A DNA stretch of 64,000 nucleotides from Faucicola mancuniensis (GCF_046523945.1 NZ_CP171363.1:1736001-1800000); one strand, 5' to 3'. Counted from the first letter of the stretch, positions 8,006-16,646 are shown. Translations and numbers: made by a program. Notes: generated by a model from the letters alone, not told the origin.

Positions 8006-9053
8006 ACCTGAATTCGACATAAGAAAAAACTAAAAAAAAGAAGCCCAATATGTTAAAGTAAATTCACCACAAACAACCCTAACAAGGACTTCTTACATGG
8101 ACAACCTCGAAGCACTATACTGCCACATAGACGACTATTGCAAAACATACACAAACGAACAACAGAAGAAAATGCTAACCCAAAAGAGCAAAAGCAGTAA
8201 AAAAACACGAAACAAACCATGCCGTATTAGTTTATCAGAAATCATCACCATATTGGTAGTATTTCACCAAATAAAATACAGAGAATTTAAAGCCTTCTAC
8301 TACAACTACCTCACCCAATGGCTAAAACCTGCCTTTCCAAACCTACCAAGCTACACAAGAATGGTAGAACTCATGGAAAAAGCAATAGTTCCCATGTGTG
8401 ACTACCTACAATCTCTCATGCAAAACAACTGCACAGGCATAAACTACATTGACTCAACCAGTTTAGCCGTATGTGATAATCACCGTATCAACCGCAACAA
8501 AGTATTTGCAGAAACAGCACAGCGAGGTAAAAGCAGTATGGGGTGGTTTTTTGGCTTTAAACTACACGTCATTATCAATGATAAAGGTGAATTGGTCAAT
8601 CTAACCGTAACCAAAGGCAATGTTGATGATAGGCAACCTGTGAAAAGACTTTGTGAATCTCATGTTTTTGGTAAACTCTTTGCTGATAAAGGTTATATTG
8701 ATAAATCATTGACAGATTGGCTTGATGAGCATTTAGATATTGAGTTAATCACGAATGTTAAAAAGAATATGAAATCTAAAGATATTTCATGGTTAAATAG
8801 ACGATTGCTTAAACGCCGTTTTTTGATTGAAACTGTGTTTGATGAGTTAAAGAATATGTGTCAAATTGAGCATTCAAGGCATCGTAGTTATGTTGGGTTT
8901 ATGAGTAATTTGTTGGCAGGGTTGATTGCTTATTGTCATCAAACAAAGAAGCCTACATTAAAAAATGTCCTGTTGGGGTATTCTTTATTGTAGGTTTCTT
9001 ATTTGTTTATATTTTTTCAATAAGTTAAATGATTTTTTATATCGAATTGAGGT
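8006..9053 (+). mobile_element. IS982-family insertion sequence, complete (1048 bp)
   Basis: The element is bounded by imperfect inverted repeats beginning ACCTGAATTCGACATAAG (left) and ACCTCAATTCGATATAAA (right, read inward); 17 of the first 20 positions match. A 6-bp target duplication, TAAATA, flanks it at 8000-8005 and 9054-9059. It carries one uninterrupted transposase gene. Size, ends and transposase all fit IS982. It splits azlC. Intact ends, intact transposase and a perfect target duplication point to a recent and possibly still mobile insertion. Confidence 0.93.
8097..8993 (+). CDS. IS982-family transposase
   Basis: This 298-residue DDE transposase moves the surrounding IS. Catalytic residues are visible as the first Asp in NYIDSTSLAVCD, the second Asp in KLFADKGYID and the Glu in RRFLIETVFDELKN. 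The family-typical SSMGWFFGFKLH block and EHSRHRS near the C-terminus support IS982. The N-terminal 45 residues are basic and likely bind DNA. The ATG at 8097 is preceded by AAGGAC. The reading frame is intact and full length for the family, so the protein is probably active. Confidence 0.95.
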   Translation: MDNLEALYCHIDDYCKTYTNEQQKKMLTQKSKSSKKTRNKPCRISLSEIITILVVFHQIKYREFKAFYYNYLTQWLKPAFPNLPSYTRMVELMEKAIVPMCDYLQSLMQNNCTGINYIDSTSLAVCDNHRINRNKVFAETAQRGKSSMGWFFGFKLHVIINDKGELVNLTVTKGNVDDRQPVKRLCESHVFGKLFADKGYIDKSLTDWLDEHLDIELITNVKKNMKSKDISWLNRRLLKRRFLIETVFDELKNMCQIEHSRHRSYVGFMSNLLAGLIAYCHQTKKPTLKNVLLGYSLL

Positions 9054-9505
9054 TAAATAGCATATACCAAGGTTTGTCAATATGTTTGTCAAGCGAATCA
9101 TAATGGGCGTGAATTAACGCAAAAGATTCATCAACGGTTGCCGAAATCAGATAAAACTTTTTTTTGCCCGCTTGGTGGTATTTTTCAAGCATAGAAATAG
9201 CATAAAAAATCTGTCTGGCACTCACCATCAGCGTGATAAAAAACGCATAAAGTGGATTAAATGCCCCAATCAAAAAACTCGCCGCAATAAACTCCACCGA
9301 CCCTGCAAAAATAATCAATGACAATATCATCGGATAATAAATGTCAAAGCCCAAACTTCGCATATAAATACCATAAGCAGTGCCAAGAATGACAAAGCCT
9401 GATAAAATCGGCAAAGAATGGATAAAGGCGGTTTTAAATGTGGGCTTTAAAGCGTGCATTTGCATGGAGTTTAAAAACTTTAAAAAAAGAAGGGCATTAT
9501 ATCAA

Positions 9506-9537
9506 AAAAAATACGCCATCTAAATAGCGTATTTTTT
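9506..9537 (-). terminator. Terminator after secF
   Basis: AAAAAATACGC and GCGTATTTTTT form an 11-base stem with a ten-base loop and T tails on both strands, just past the secF stop. It ends the yajC-secD-secF operon and could also stop transcription from the opposite direction. Confidence 0.85.
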
Positions 9538-9559
9538 ATCAACAACATTAGCATTTATA

Positions 9560-10852
9560 TTAAACATTTTTGTTAGGTAGGGCAGGGTTTATCACTGTTT
9601 CATCAGCATAAACCGTTTGCATATCGTCTGCATAAATTGGGGCGTTGCGGTCTTCAAAGACTACTTCTTCTTCCACAAATTCAGGTTTAACTTCCACAAT
9701 AAAGTCTTTACGGCTCATGCCAAGCCATAGCGGAATTGCCGATGCGATGTACACCGATGAGAAGGTACCCAAAATCAAACCAACAAATAACGCAACCGAG
9801 AACCATTTTAAGCTCTCACCACCCAAAAACAGCATGGCTAATACCACAAGCAACACGGTTGAAATCGTCATAAAGGTACGGCGTAAGGTTTCGGTCAAAG
9901 ACAAATTGACAATTTCTCTTGGGCTAATGCCACGCACTCGGCGAAAGTTTTCACGGATACGGTCAAACACAACGATGGTATCGTTAATAGAATAACCAAT
10001 CAATGACAATACTGCCGCAAGTACAGTCAAATCAAACGGCCAGCCAAACAAGGCAAACAAACCGACCGTAATAATACTGTCATGGAACAAGGCAAGCACC
10101 GCACCAAAAGCCAGTTTTGATTGGAAACGCACCGCCACATACAGGTACATACAGATTAAGGCGACTGCGGTTGCTCCAAATGCACTTAAATAAATTTCGT
10201 TACCCACTTGGCTACCGACCACGTCAATGTTTTGGATAGTGGCGTTATTGTTTGGTAAATCTAAGGCAGTATCTAGCGTTGCGGTCAAGCCTTCAATTTT
10301 TTCTTGTGGGGGCAGTCTTAACAACAGCTCTTTGTTACTGCCTAAATATTGCACCATACCGTCATGAATGTTGTGCGATGACAAAGCGGTTTGAACTTGG
10401 GCTTGTTGAACAGGTTGTTCATACACCACCGTTGCCGATACACCGCCTGTAAAATCCAGTCCCAAATTTAAGCCTTTGGCAAAAATTGCAATCACTGCCA
10501 CAAGGGTCAAAATCGCCGAAAAAATCGCAAACGGTTTTGCCACTTTCATAAAGTCAATGATACGCCGACCCATCAAACTTTTTTCACCACCAAAATCTTG
10601 TCCAAAATCATCAGCAACTGGGGCAGGGGCTTGTGAATTGCTGTCATTGACAGGGGCTTTATTGGCATGAGTTTTGGCCTTGCTCATGTTTTGGTTCACG
10701 CCTTTACCGTTACGACGCGGGGCTTTTCGGTTATGTTTGACGCTTTTTTCGGCACTCGCTGAGCCTACACCCAGTTTTGACAAAGCTTCTTCTGGGTTTA
10801 TAGGCTCATTGATGTTGTCATTGTCTAAGTCTAAATTGTCGTTTTTACTCAT
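9560..10852 (-). CDS. secF: Protein translocase subunit SecF
   Basis: SecF works with SecD and YajC at the SecYEG channel, using the proton motive force to help pull exported proteins across the inner membrane. The ATG at 10852 is chosen because AAGGAGC lies nine bases upstream. The product is 430 residues, longer than the usual 310-320. The extra length is an N-terminal hydrophilic stretch of about 90 residues rich in Asn, Asp, Lys and Ala before the first membrane segment, plus an acidic C-terminal tail. The SecF signatures LGLDFTGG and the SLIGYSINDTIVVFDRIREN motif are present, with six membrane segments. The stop codon of secD lies inside the ribosome-binding region. Confidence 0.95.
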   Translation of the reverse strand: MSKNDNLDLDNDNINEPINPEEALSKLGVGSASAEKSVKHNRKAPRRNGKGVNQNMSKAKTHANKAPVNDSNSQAPAPVADDFGQDFGGEKSLMGRRIIDFMKVAKPFAIFSAILTLVAVIAIFAKGLNLGLDFTGGVSATVVYEQPVQQAQVQTALSSHNIHDGMVQYLGSNKELLLRLPPQEKIEGLTATLDTALDLPNNNATIQNIDVVGSQVGNEIYLSAFGATAVALICMYLYVAVRFQSKLAFGAVLALFHDSIITVGLFALFGWPFDLTVLAAVLSLIGYSINDTIVVFDRIRENFRRVRGISPREIVNLSLTETLRRTFMTISTVLLVVLAMLFLGGESLKWFSVALFVGLILGTFSSVYIASAIPLWLGMSRKDFIVEVKPEFVEEEVVFEDRNAPIYADDMQTVYADETVINPALPNKNV

Positions 10853-10862
10853 GTTTAGCTCC

Positions 10863-12758
10863 TTAACCAATGCTCAAACGTTTAACAGATTTGCGATAGC
10901 CATAAAATAATTGCACCAACGCACGTGTGACAGTAACAGATGTGAAAATTGAGCTTAAAATACCAATCGCAAGTGTTACCGCAAAGCCTTTAATCGGGCC
11001 TGTACCAATGGCAAACAGGATAAAGGCGACCAATAGCGTGGTAATCTGGGCATCAAAAATACTGGTAAAAGCTCGGTTAAAACCTGCCACGATAGATGAT
11101 TTGGGTCTTGCACCGTTTGCCAATTCTTCACGAATCCGCTCAAAAATCAGCACGTTGGCATCAACCGCCATACCGATGGTCAAAACAATCCCCGCAATCC
11201 CTGGTAAGGTCAAAGCCGAACCCAAAATTGACATCACCGCCAAAATCATCATCAAGTTAAACGCTAATGCAATATTGGCAATCAAACCAAATAAACGGTA
11301 AAAAATCAACATAAACAAGAACACTAATAAATAACCAACTTGTGTTGAGAAAATACCTTTTTCAATATTGTCTTGTCCCAATGATGGTCCAATGGTACGT
11401 TCTTCTACAAAGTACATCGGTGCTGCCAACGCCCCTGCACGCAGTAACAATGCCAATTCAGACGCTTCGGCATTGCTGTCTAGCCCTGTGATTTGGAACG
11501 TTGAACCAAATACGCCTTGAATGGTCGCTTGGTTAATGATACGGCTTTCTGAATACGGCGTGCGGACTTCTTTGGTTTGTCCTGTGGTTGGGTCTTGTTC
11601 AAAGCTGACACGTTGTTTGTTTTCAATAAACAGCACCGCCATTTGTTTGCCAACCGATTTTGCAGTGGTGCTTTGCATGAGTTTACCACCTGCATTGTCA
11701 AGGGTAATGCTTACTTGTGGCATACCGTTTTGGTCAAGACCTGCTTGGGCATCTTGAACGTTTTGACCTGTTACAATCGGCTGACGCTCTAGTAGCGATT
11801 TTTGTGGGCTATCCACTTCGCCAAAAGAGTAGCTTTCTGTGCCTGCTGGCAAAATATCGGTTGGATTGGTTTGCCAATTATTATTTTGGTCGGACACCAT
11901 ACGAAACTCAAGGTTTGCGGTACGCCCAATCACACGCTTGGCTTCGGCGGTGTCTTGAACACCGGGCAATTCCACCACAATACGGTTCGCCCCTTGCGTT
12001 TGTACCACGGCTTCGGCAACGCCTAGCTCGTTAATACGGTTACGCATGGTGGTTAAGTTTTGGGTAACGGCATCTTGAGAAATCTGTGAAAGGGCAGTTT
12101 CAGTCAAAGTCATGTTAATAGCAGGCTTGTTATTACGAATGATAGACTGTAACTCATAAGTCGCACCAAATCTAGCTCTTAACAGATTTAACGCCTTATC
12201 ACGACTGGCATTATCGGCAAAACCTAGTGCCAAACCATCTTGATTAATCTGTAATTGCTCAATGCCTACTTGCTCAGTGCGAAGGGTAGAGCGGACTTCT
12301 TGGCTAATCGCTTCTAAACGCTGACCGACCGTCTTACTCATGTCCACTTCCATCACAAAACGTACACCGCCACGCAAGTCAAGACCCAATTTAACAGGTT
12401 TGGCACCGATATTGCGTAGCCATTGTGGTGTGGTTTGAGCAAGGTTTAACGCCACCACATAATTATCGCCCAATTTTTCACGCAACACTTGTTGAGCCTT
12501 GATTTGGGTTTCGCTTGACTCATCAGCAATGCGTAACAACGCAGAACTACCGTCAAAGCTATTGTTGGTGGTTTTAATATTTTGAGCATTTAAAATCTGC
12601 TCCGCTTGCGTCAGCACATCTTGGGTCAAAACCGTACTCGCAGACGCACCCGTTACCTGAACCGCAGGCTTATCAGGATAAAGATTAGGCAAGGCATAGA
12701 TTGTACTGATTAACAATACAATGCCAATTAAAACATATTTCCAAGCAGGATATTGCAT
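10863..12758 (-). CDS. secD: Protein translocase subunit SecD
   Basis: This is a 631-residue partner of SecF, with a first membrane segment at residues 5-25, a large periplasmic P1 domain and five more membrane segments at the C-terminal end. Signatures are KLGLDLRGGVRFVMEVD near residue 120, IVVELPGVQDTAEAKRVIG in P1, and the TIGMAVDANVLIFERIREE motif in the membrane domain, which carries the conserved Asp of proton-driven RND-type transporters. It lies between yajC and secF, all reading leftwards. No nutrient or drug-efflux RND features are present. Identification is firm. Confidence 0.96.
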   Translation of the reverse strand: MQYPAWKYVLIGIVLLISTIYALPNLYPDKPAVQVTGASASTVLTQDVLTQAEQILNAQNIKTTNNSFDGSSALLRIADESSETQIKAQQVLREKLGDNYVVALNLAQTTPQWLRNIGAKPVKLGLDLRGGVRFVMEVDMSKTVGQRLEAISQEVRSTLRTEQVGIEQLQINQDGLALGFADNASRDKALNLLRARFGATYELQSIIRNNKPAINMTLTETALSQISQDAVTQNLTTMRNRINELGVAEAVVQTQGANRIVVELPGVQDTAEAKRVIGRTANLEFRMVSDQNNNWQTNPTDILPAGTESYSFGEVDSPQKSLLERQPIVTGQNVQDAQAGLDQNGMPQVSITLDNAGGKLMQSTTAKSVGKQMAVLFIENKQRVSFEQDPTTGQTKEVRTPYSESRIINQATIQGVFGSTFQITGLDSNAEASELALLLRAGALAAPMYFVEERTIGPSLGQDNIEKGIFSTQVGYLLVFLFMLIFYRLFGLIANIALAFNLMMILAVMSILGSALTLPGIAGIVLTIGMAVDANVLIFERIREELANGARPKSSIVAGFNRAFTSIFDAQITTLLVAFILFAIGTGPIKGFAVTLAIGILSSIFTSVTVTRALVQLFYGYRKSVKRLSIG

Positions 12759-12797
12759 AATTTGACTTCTTAAAAAATAAGATAAACGAACAATGAA

Positions 12798-13142
12798 TTA
12801 AGATTTTAGACTGTCAATCGTACCAACAGGCAACACCGAAATAATAGACGTACGTTGCACCATCACCTCTTGACTGGCGTTCAACGCAATCACCGCATAC
12901 TCGCCCTGAACTCGCTTAACACGACCCATCAAGCCCCCTGCAAAAACCACCTCATTGCCCTCGGCAACCGCATCAATCATCGCACGATGTTCTTTTTGAC
13001 GGCGGTTTTGTGGACGAATAATCATAAAATAAAAAATCGCAAAAAACGCAATCGGTAACAACAACTGCATAAACGAAGCCGACGCAGACGGCGTAGCAGG
13101 GGCGGTGTCCGCATACGCAGACTGAATAAACAATGCAAACAT
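12798..13142 (-). CDS. yajC: Preprotein translocase subunit YajC
   Basis: This small single-span accessory subunit of the SecDF complex has 114 residues from the ATG at 13142. That start has CAAGG upstream and gives the usual family length; an earlier in-frame ATG at 13238 would add 32 residues and is less likely. A short hydrophobic N-terminus resembling a signal sequence (ALFIQSAYA) precedes the true membrane segment (LLLPIAFFAIFYFMIIRPQ), followed by the family motif RPQNRRQKEHRAM. The remaining cytosolic domain has the GLMGRVKRV and EVMVQ strands of the family. It is the first gene of the yajC-secD-secF operon. tgt and queA, often upstream, are absent. Confidence 0.93.
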   Translation of the reverse strand: MFALFIQSAYADTAPATPSASASFMQLLLPIAFFAIFYFMIIRPQNRRQKEHRAMIDAVAEGNEVVFAGGLMGRVKRVQGEYAVIALNASQEVMVQRTSIISVLPVGTIDSLKS

Positions 13143-13442
13143 AAAAAAACCTTGAATTAATAAAACAAAATAAATTTGAAAAACATCAAAATAACTAACA
13201 ATGATAACCGATTTAAAGCGATTAATAAACTTTTTCAAGATAAAAGCCCAAAAAATTTGTCAAATTCGGTAAAAAAATCAACAAAAATTTAATTTTTATG
13301 CAAAAAACTTATCAAAAATAGCAAACGGTGATAAAAATCAAACAAATTAACAACATACAAAAATACCAATATGCTATCATGTTTGTAACAAATTATTTCG
13401 TATCATTTGTAAAAATTTATTATTTTATTTTTTGGAAAAATT

Positions 13443-13901
13443 ATGTTAAAACCTATTTATCAAGTTGCCAGTATTTTTGCTATCAGCCTATCTGCGATGA
13501 ATATTAGTCATGCTGAAATCACCAACAGCGACATTCAACGCTTTGCCAGTCAAATGAACCAAGCTGCCAACAGCAAAAGTATCAGCACGGTCAATCGTCT
13601 GGTGAGTGATGACGCATTGATTTCTATTTCTCGGCGTGGGCGTACCAGCACATTGGACAAAGCCAATTATTTAAACCTACTGCAAACCAACTGGGCAAGG
13701 GCGACCCAATACCATTATAACATTCAAATTAACAATATGATTAGCACAGGTAAACAAGCCAAAGCCGATATTATCACTGTAGAAACCATCACTGAAGACA
13801 AAAGAACCCTAAAACTGATTACCACATCAAGAGCTACCTTTAGCGAAACGCCCAATGGCGTGGTTTTGACACGAGCGATTAGCAATTTAACCATTGAATA
13901 A
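13443..13901 (+). CDS. Exported protein with NTF2/SnoaL-like character
   Basis: This 152-residue protein has a clear signal peptide: a basic start, a hydrophobic core (VASIFAISLSAMNI) and probable cleavage after SHA. The mature part of about 128 residues begins with a long helix (SDIQRFASQMNQAANSKS) and continues with alternating strands. The pattern resembles periplasmic NTF2-like proteins that I associate with Acinetobacter and Moraxella. There is no enzyme motif I can name. It is divergent from yajC across about 300 bases. The assignment to NTF2-like is by pattern and remains tentative; the secreted, single-domain nature is directly visible. Confidence 0.7.
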   Translation: MLKPIYQVASIFAISLSAMNISHAEITNSDIQRFASQMNQAANSKSISTVNRLVSDDALISISRRGRTSTLDKANYLNLLQTNWARATQYHYNIQINNMISTGKQAKADIITVETITEDKRTLKLITTSRATFSETPNGVVLTRAISNLTIE

Positions 13902-13941
13902 ATTTTTGATATAGTGATTTAAAATAGAAATCATATTGTAG

Positions 13942-13960
13942 GGGCGTATTGCATACGCCC
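13942..13960. repeat. Short palindromic repeat (GGGCGTAT-TGC-ATACGCCC)
   Basis: A perfect eight-base inverted repeat with a three-base loop stands about 40 bases after the exported-protein gene. Similar GTAGGGGCG-type palindromes occur widely as dispersed intergenic repeats in bacteria. Only one copy of this type was noticed in the window. Confidence 0.5.
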
Positions 13961-14012
13961 ATATTATCAAGTATTAAAATAAATTTAAAAGATTATAAAA
14001 ACCACGCCCACA

Positions 14013-14042
14013 AAAAAACGCACCCAAAAAAGTGCGTTTTTT
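14013..14042. terminator. Bidirectional terminator between convergent genes and hup
   Basis: AAAAAACGCAC and GTGCGTTTTTT form an 11-base stem with an eight-base loop. It is positioned to terminate hup on the minus strand and the exported-protein gene on the plus strand. Confidence 0.85.
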
Positions 14043-14077
14043 AAGATATTATCTAAAATTTTAGTTAAAAATTTAGA

Positions 14078-14413
14078 TTATTTCTTTTTACCTTTTGCAG
14101 GTGCTTTTTCAGCTTTTTTTGCAGGTGCTTTAGCTTTTACGCCGTTTACGCTGTCTTTTAAGCCTTTGCCCGCTTTAAAGCTTGGAACTTTGCTTGCTGG
14201 GATTTGCATTTCTGCACCAGTTTGTGGATTACGACCAGTACGTGCGGCACGCTCTTTTACTGCGAAAGTACCAAAGCCTACCAATGCGATGCTGTCATTT
14301 TTTGCCAATGCTTCACCAACAGATGCGATGAATGCGTTTAGTGCGTCGTTCGCTTGAACTTTGCTTAAACCTGATTTTGCAGCAATGCTATCAACTAATT
14401 CTGACTTATTCAT
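14078..14413 (-). CDS. hup: Histone-like DNA-binding protein HU with basic C-terminal tail
   Basis: HU binds and bends DNA as a dimer and organises the nucleoid. The first 90 or so residues are a standard HU domain starting MNKSELVDSIA, with the GFGTFAVKERAARTGRNP arm and the PSFKAGKGLKD end. After that comes an extra tail of about 18 residues made of Lys, Ala and Pro repeats (AKAPAKKAEKAPAKGKKK). This resembles the tails of eukaryotic H1 and of a few bacterial HU proteins. Total length is 111 residues against the usual 90. AAGGAT lies seven bases before the ATG. The 317 bases upstream, to the next gene at 14731, show no other feature I can name. Confidence 0.95.
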   Translation of the reverse strand: MNKSELVDSIAAKSGLSKVQANDALNAFIASVGEALAKNDSIALVGFGTFAVKERAARTGRNPQTGAEMQIPASKVPSFKAGKGLKDSVNGVKAKAPAKKAEKAPAKGKKK

Positions 14414-14730
14414 AAAGGTATCCTTTAATTAAAGTGTTGTAAAAATTACCAAAAAAATTTGGCATGATGAAAATACATTAACAAATTTTTTTACAATCCG
14501 CCCAAAGGCTTGTGTTTGTGGGGTGTCTTTGTTAAGTTGCCTATAGATTAAGGGTTCTGAGAAAAATAAGCAAGTGAATTTTTACATTTTTGTGATTTTT
14601 TTTACGATTTTTTGTGATTTTTTGCATTTTTTACCAAAAAATACGCTTTTTAACGCTTAATTACTTGTGATATGTCGGTTGTCAAGGTATGATGGCAATT
14701 TTTATTGGTGTGAAAAATTTAGAGTATTTC

Positions 14731-15417
14731 ATGGTAGACAATCAATCTCATTCACAAATTAACCCAAATCAACAGACCAATCCCAGCACAGCCGACAATC
14801 CATTTAGCAAAACGGCGTTGGGCGTGGTGCTGGTATTGATAGAAACTTTGTTGACTTTATTGTTGCGTGCTGATGCTAGTTTGCGTCAGGCGGCGTATCC
14901 GCTCGTGCAGGATAATACGGTACTGTGTATCCGTAGCTATGTGCCACACGTAACGTTTTATGCGACTTTTACGGTCAATGGTGTGTTGCTTGATAGCGAG
15001 TTACAGCCCAATCAGCAGGTTGATGTGACGATTAATGGCTTTACGTGGGAAGTGGCTCAAGCGATTTTTACCCAAAAAGTGAGTGCGGTAGAAAAATTGC
15101 AATTTCGTGGTGATATGACAAAAGTCGCCCAAATCAAAGAGTTTTTCTTAAAAATCGGTGTGATGGCAGTCGTGCAAGAGTTGATTGCAAAATTCACAGG
15201 CAAGAAACAAGATAAAACCGAAGAAAAACCCAAAAAATCCGTCACCGAATACCAACAAAAAATAGAAGAACAAAAACAACAATTAAATGCTTTGACCGTC
15301 AAAAATGCCGAAGTGCAAACCGCTTTGGCAGAAGTCAAAAGCCAAAATAAAATTTTAAAAATTGCGGTGGGTGTGTTGCTGGTTGTGGTTGCTTGTTTGA
15401 TGGTGGTGGTTGTATAA
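14731..15417 (+). CDS. Hypothetical tail-anchored coiled-coil protein
   Basis: I do not recognise this protein. From the ATG at 14731 (chosen for a TTAGAG seven bases upstream; ATGs at 14689 and 14692 are possible) it has 228 residues. A polar, Gln/Asn-rich start is followed by a hydrophobic stretch (TALGVVLVLIETLLTLLL) and a mixed alpha/beta domain of about 110 residues. Next is a charged linker (KKQDKTEEKPKKS), then a coiled coil (about 40 residues rich in Glu, Gln and Lys) and a C-terminal membrane anchor (AVGVLLVVVACLMVVVV). The central domain faintly recalls the lipid-binding SCP2-like domain of UbiJ, but this is too weak to name it. It stands alone, with a terminator behind it. Confidence 0.6.
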   Translation: MVDNQSHSQINPNQQTNPSTADNPFSKTALGVVLVLIETLLTLLLRADASLRQAAYPLVQDNTVLCIRSYVPHVTFYATFTVNGVLLDSELQPNQQVDVTINGFTWEVAQAIFTQKVSAVEKLQFRGDMTKVAQIKEFFLKIGVMAVVQELIAKFTGKKQDKTEEKPKKSVTEYQQKIEEQKQQLNALTVKNAEVQTALAEVKSQNKILKIAVGVLLVVVACLMVVVV

Positions 15418-15468
15418 TAGCGACAGATTTTCGCTAACAAACGATTGGCTAACAAAGTGTATGTATTT

Positions 15469-15498
15469 GCGTAAGTTCAACTGGGCTTACGCTTTTTT
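15469..15498 (+). terminator. Terminator upstream of the pse operon
   Basis: GCGTAAG and CTTACGC form a seven-base stem with a ten-base loop followed by six T residues. It isolates the pseudaminic acid operon from upstream transcription. Confidence 0.75.
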
Positions 15499-15537
15499 AT
15501 AGATAAGTAAAAGGGCAATTTTAAATATAAAAGGTTT

Positions 15538-15574
15538 GTAGGGTGGGTTAGCCGTCTTTTTGGCGTAACCCACC
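15538..15574. repeat. Palindromic repeat GGTGGGTTA...TAACCCACC, copy 1
   Basis: A nine-base inverted repeat, extended by GCC/GGC, sits between the terminator and pseB. The same core (GTGGGTTA and TAACCCAC) occurs between pilU and pilT at 60605-60628. Such GTAGGGTGGGTTA palindromes are dispersed repeats in many bacterial genomes. Confidence 0.6.
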
Positions 15575-15636
15575 ATAAAATATAATGAATTTTGTCCGAT
15601 TACTTAACAAAAATTTTAAAAATTCAAGGTTTTTTC

Positions 15637-16635
15637 ATGTTAAGCAATTCAACCATTTTAATCACAGGCGGTACAGGTTCGTTCGGTCATACATTTGTGC
15701 CGATGACCCTTGCCAAATACAATCCCAAAAAACTCATCATTTTTTCTCGTGATGAAATGAAACAATGGGAAATGGCAAAGCTATATAAAGACGACAAACG
15801 CGTGCGTTTTTTTATCGGTGATGTGCGTGATAAAGACCGTCTGTATCGTGCGTTGGACGGTGTGGATTATGTGGTTCATGCGGCAACGACAAAAATCGTA
15901 CCAACAGCCGAATACAACCCCTTTGAATGCGTAAAAACCAACATCAATGGGGCGATGAATCTGATTGATGCGTGCATTGATAAAGGCGTAAAAAAAGTCG
16001 TTGCCTTATCCACCGACAAAGCATCTAGCCCTGTTAATCTCTATGGTGCAACCAAATTAGCATCTGATAAATTGTTTGTTGCAGGCAACGCCTATTCTGG
16101 CGAGCATGGCACACGCTTTGCGGTGGTGCGTTATGGCAATGTTATGGGTTCTCGTGGTTCGGTCATTCCTTACTTTTTGTCAATTAAAAATGGTGGCGTT
16201 TTGACAATTACCGATGAACGTATGACTCGCTTTATGATTTCGCTTGAGCAAGGCGTAGAGCTGGTTTGGAACGCATTTGATGATATGATAGGCGGTGAGA
16301 TTTATGTCAAAAAAATTCCGTCTATGAAAATGACTGACCTTGCCACCGCCGTTGCCCCAGATTGCAAGCAACAAATCATCGGCATTCGCCCTGGGGAAAA
16401 ACTGCATGAGCAAATGATTAGTAGCGAGGATTCTTTTCACACTTATGAATATCCTGAGCATTTTAAAATTTTGCCTGCAATTAACGGTTGGGACGAAACG
16501 CCTGAACGCATCAAAGACGGTAAAAAAGTTGCCGAAGGTTTTGTCTATGCCAGCGATAACAACAGTGAATGGATGACGGTTGAACAATTGCAAACATGGA
16601 TTGAGCAAAATAAACACAAGATTGGTAAAATTTAA
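15637..16635 (+). CDS. pseB: UDP-N-acetylglucosamine 4,6-dehydratase (inverting), PseB
   Basis: PseB starts pseudaminic acid synthesis by removing water from UDP-GlcNAc and inverting C5, giving UDP-2-acetamido-2,6-dideoxy-L-arabino-hexos-4-ulose in the cytosol. The protein has 332 residues from the ATG at 15637, which has AAGG twelve bases upstream. It is a short-chain dehydrogenase with the nucleotide motif GGTGSFG at the N-terminus, GDVRDKDRL, and the catalytic LSTDKASSPVNLYGATK region holding the Asp-Lys pair and the Tyr. It is shorter than the membrane-bound retaining FlaA1/WbpM-type dehydratases, which supports PseB. It is the first of nine closely spaced genes reading rightwards. Confidence 0.95.
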   Translation: MLSNSTILITGGTGSFGHTFVPMTLAKYNPKKLIIFSRDEMKQWEMAKLYKDDKRVRFFIGDVRDKDRLYRALDGVDYVVHAATTKIVPTAEYNPFECVKTNINGAMNLIDACIDKGVKKVVALSTDKASSPVNLYGATKLASDKLFVAGNAYSGEHGTRFAVVRYGNVMGSRGSVIPYFLSIKNGGVLTITDERMTRFMISLEQGVELVWNAFDDMIGGEIYVKKIPSMKMTDLATAVAPDCKQQIIGIRPGEKLHEQMISSEDSFHTYEYPEHFKILPAINGWDETPERIKDGKKVAEGFVYASDNNSEWMTVEQLQTWIEQNKHKIGKI

Positions 16636-16646
16636 TCGGTAATATT

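Larger units (their letters stand above)
7665..9465 (-). pseudogene. azlC: azlC, interrupted by an IS982-family insertion
   Basis: AzlC is the large membrane subunit of the branched-chain amino acid exporter. The N-terminal part (9465 down to 9054) ends in DKPWYMLF and the C-terminal part (8005 down to 7665) resumes at ITVLLHLYWVIGASLG. Removing the IS at 8006-9053 and one 6-bp repeat restores one uninterrupted reading frame through KPWYMLFITVLLHLYW. The break is therefore a clean, reversible insertion and the rest of the gene shows no decay. As it stands, the gene gives a 142-residue product ending in IS-encoded residues and a detached C-terminal piece. Loss of branched-chain amino acid export is the expected result. 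Confidence 0.93.

Noticed and set aside
9037..9465. A separate short AzlC-like gene next to the IS
   Set aside because: It is the N-terminal part of azlC; its last few codons come from the inverted repeat of the IS, and the frame continues on the other side.
11717..12034. Plus-strand frames of 70-125 codons within secD and secF
   Set aside because: All lie antisense to well-conserved membrane proteins and contain no recognisable domains.
13443..13901. A lipoprotein
   Set aside because: The signal peptide ends in Ser-His-Ala and there is no Cys at the cleavage site.
16180..16617. A 145-codon minus-strand frame inside pseB
   Set aside because: Antisense to the catalytic and C-terminal part of pseB, with no supporting start signal.
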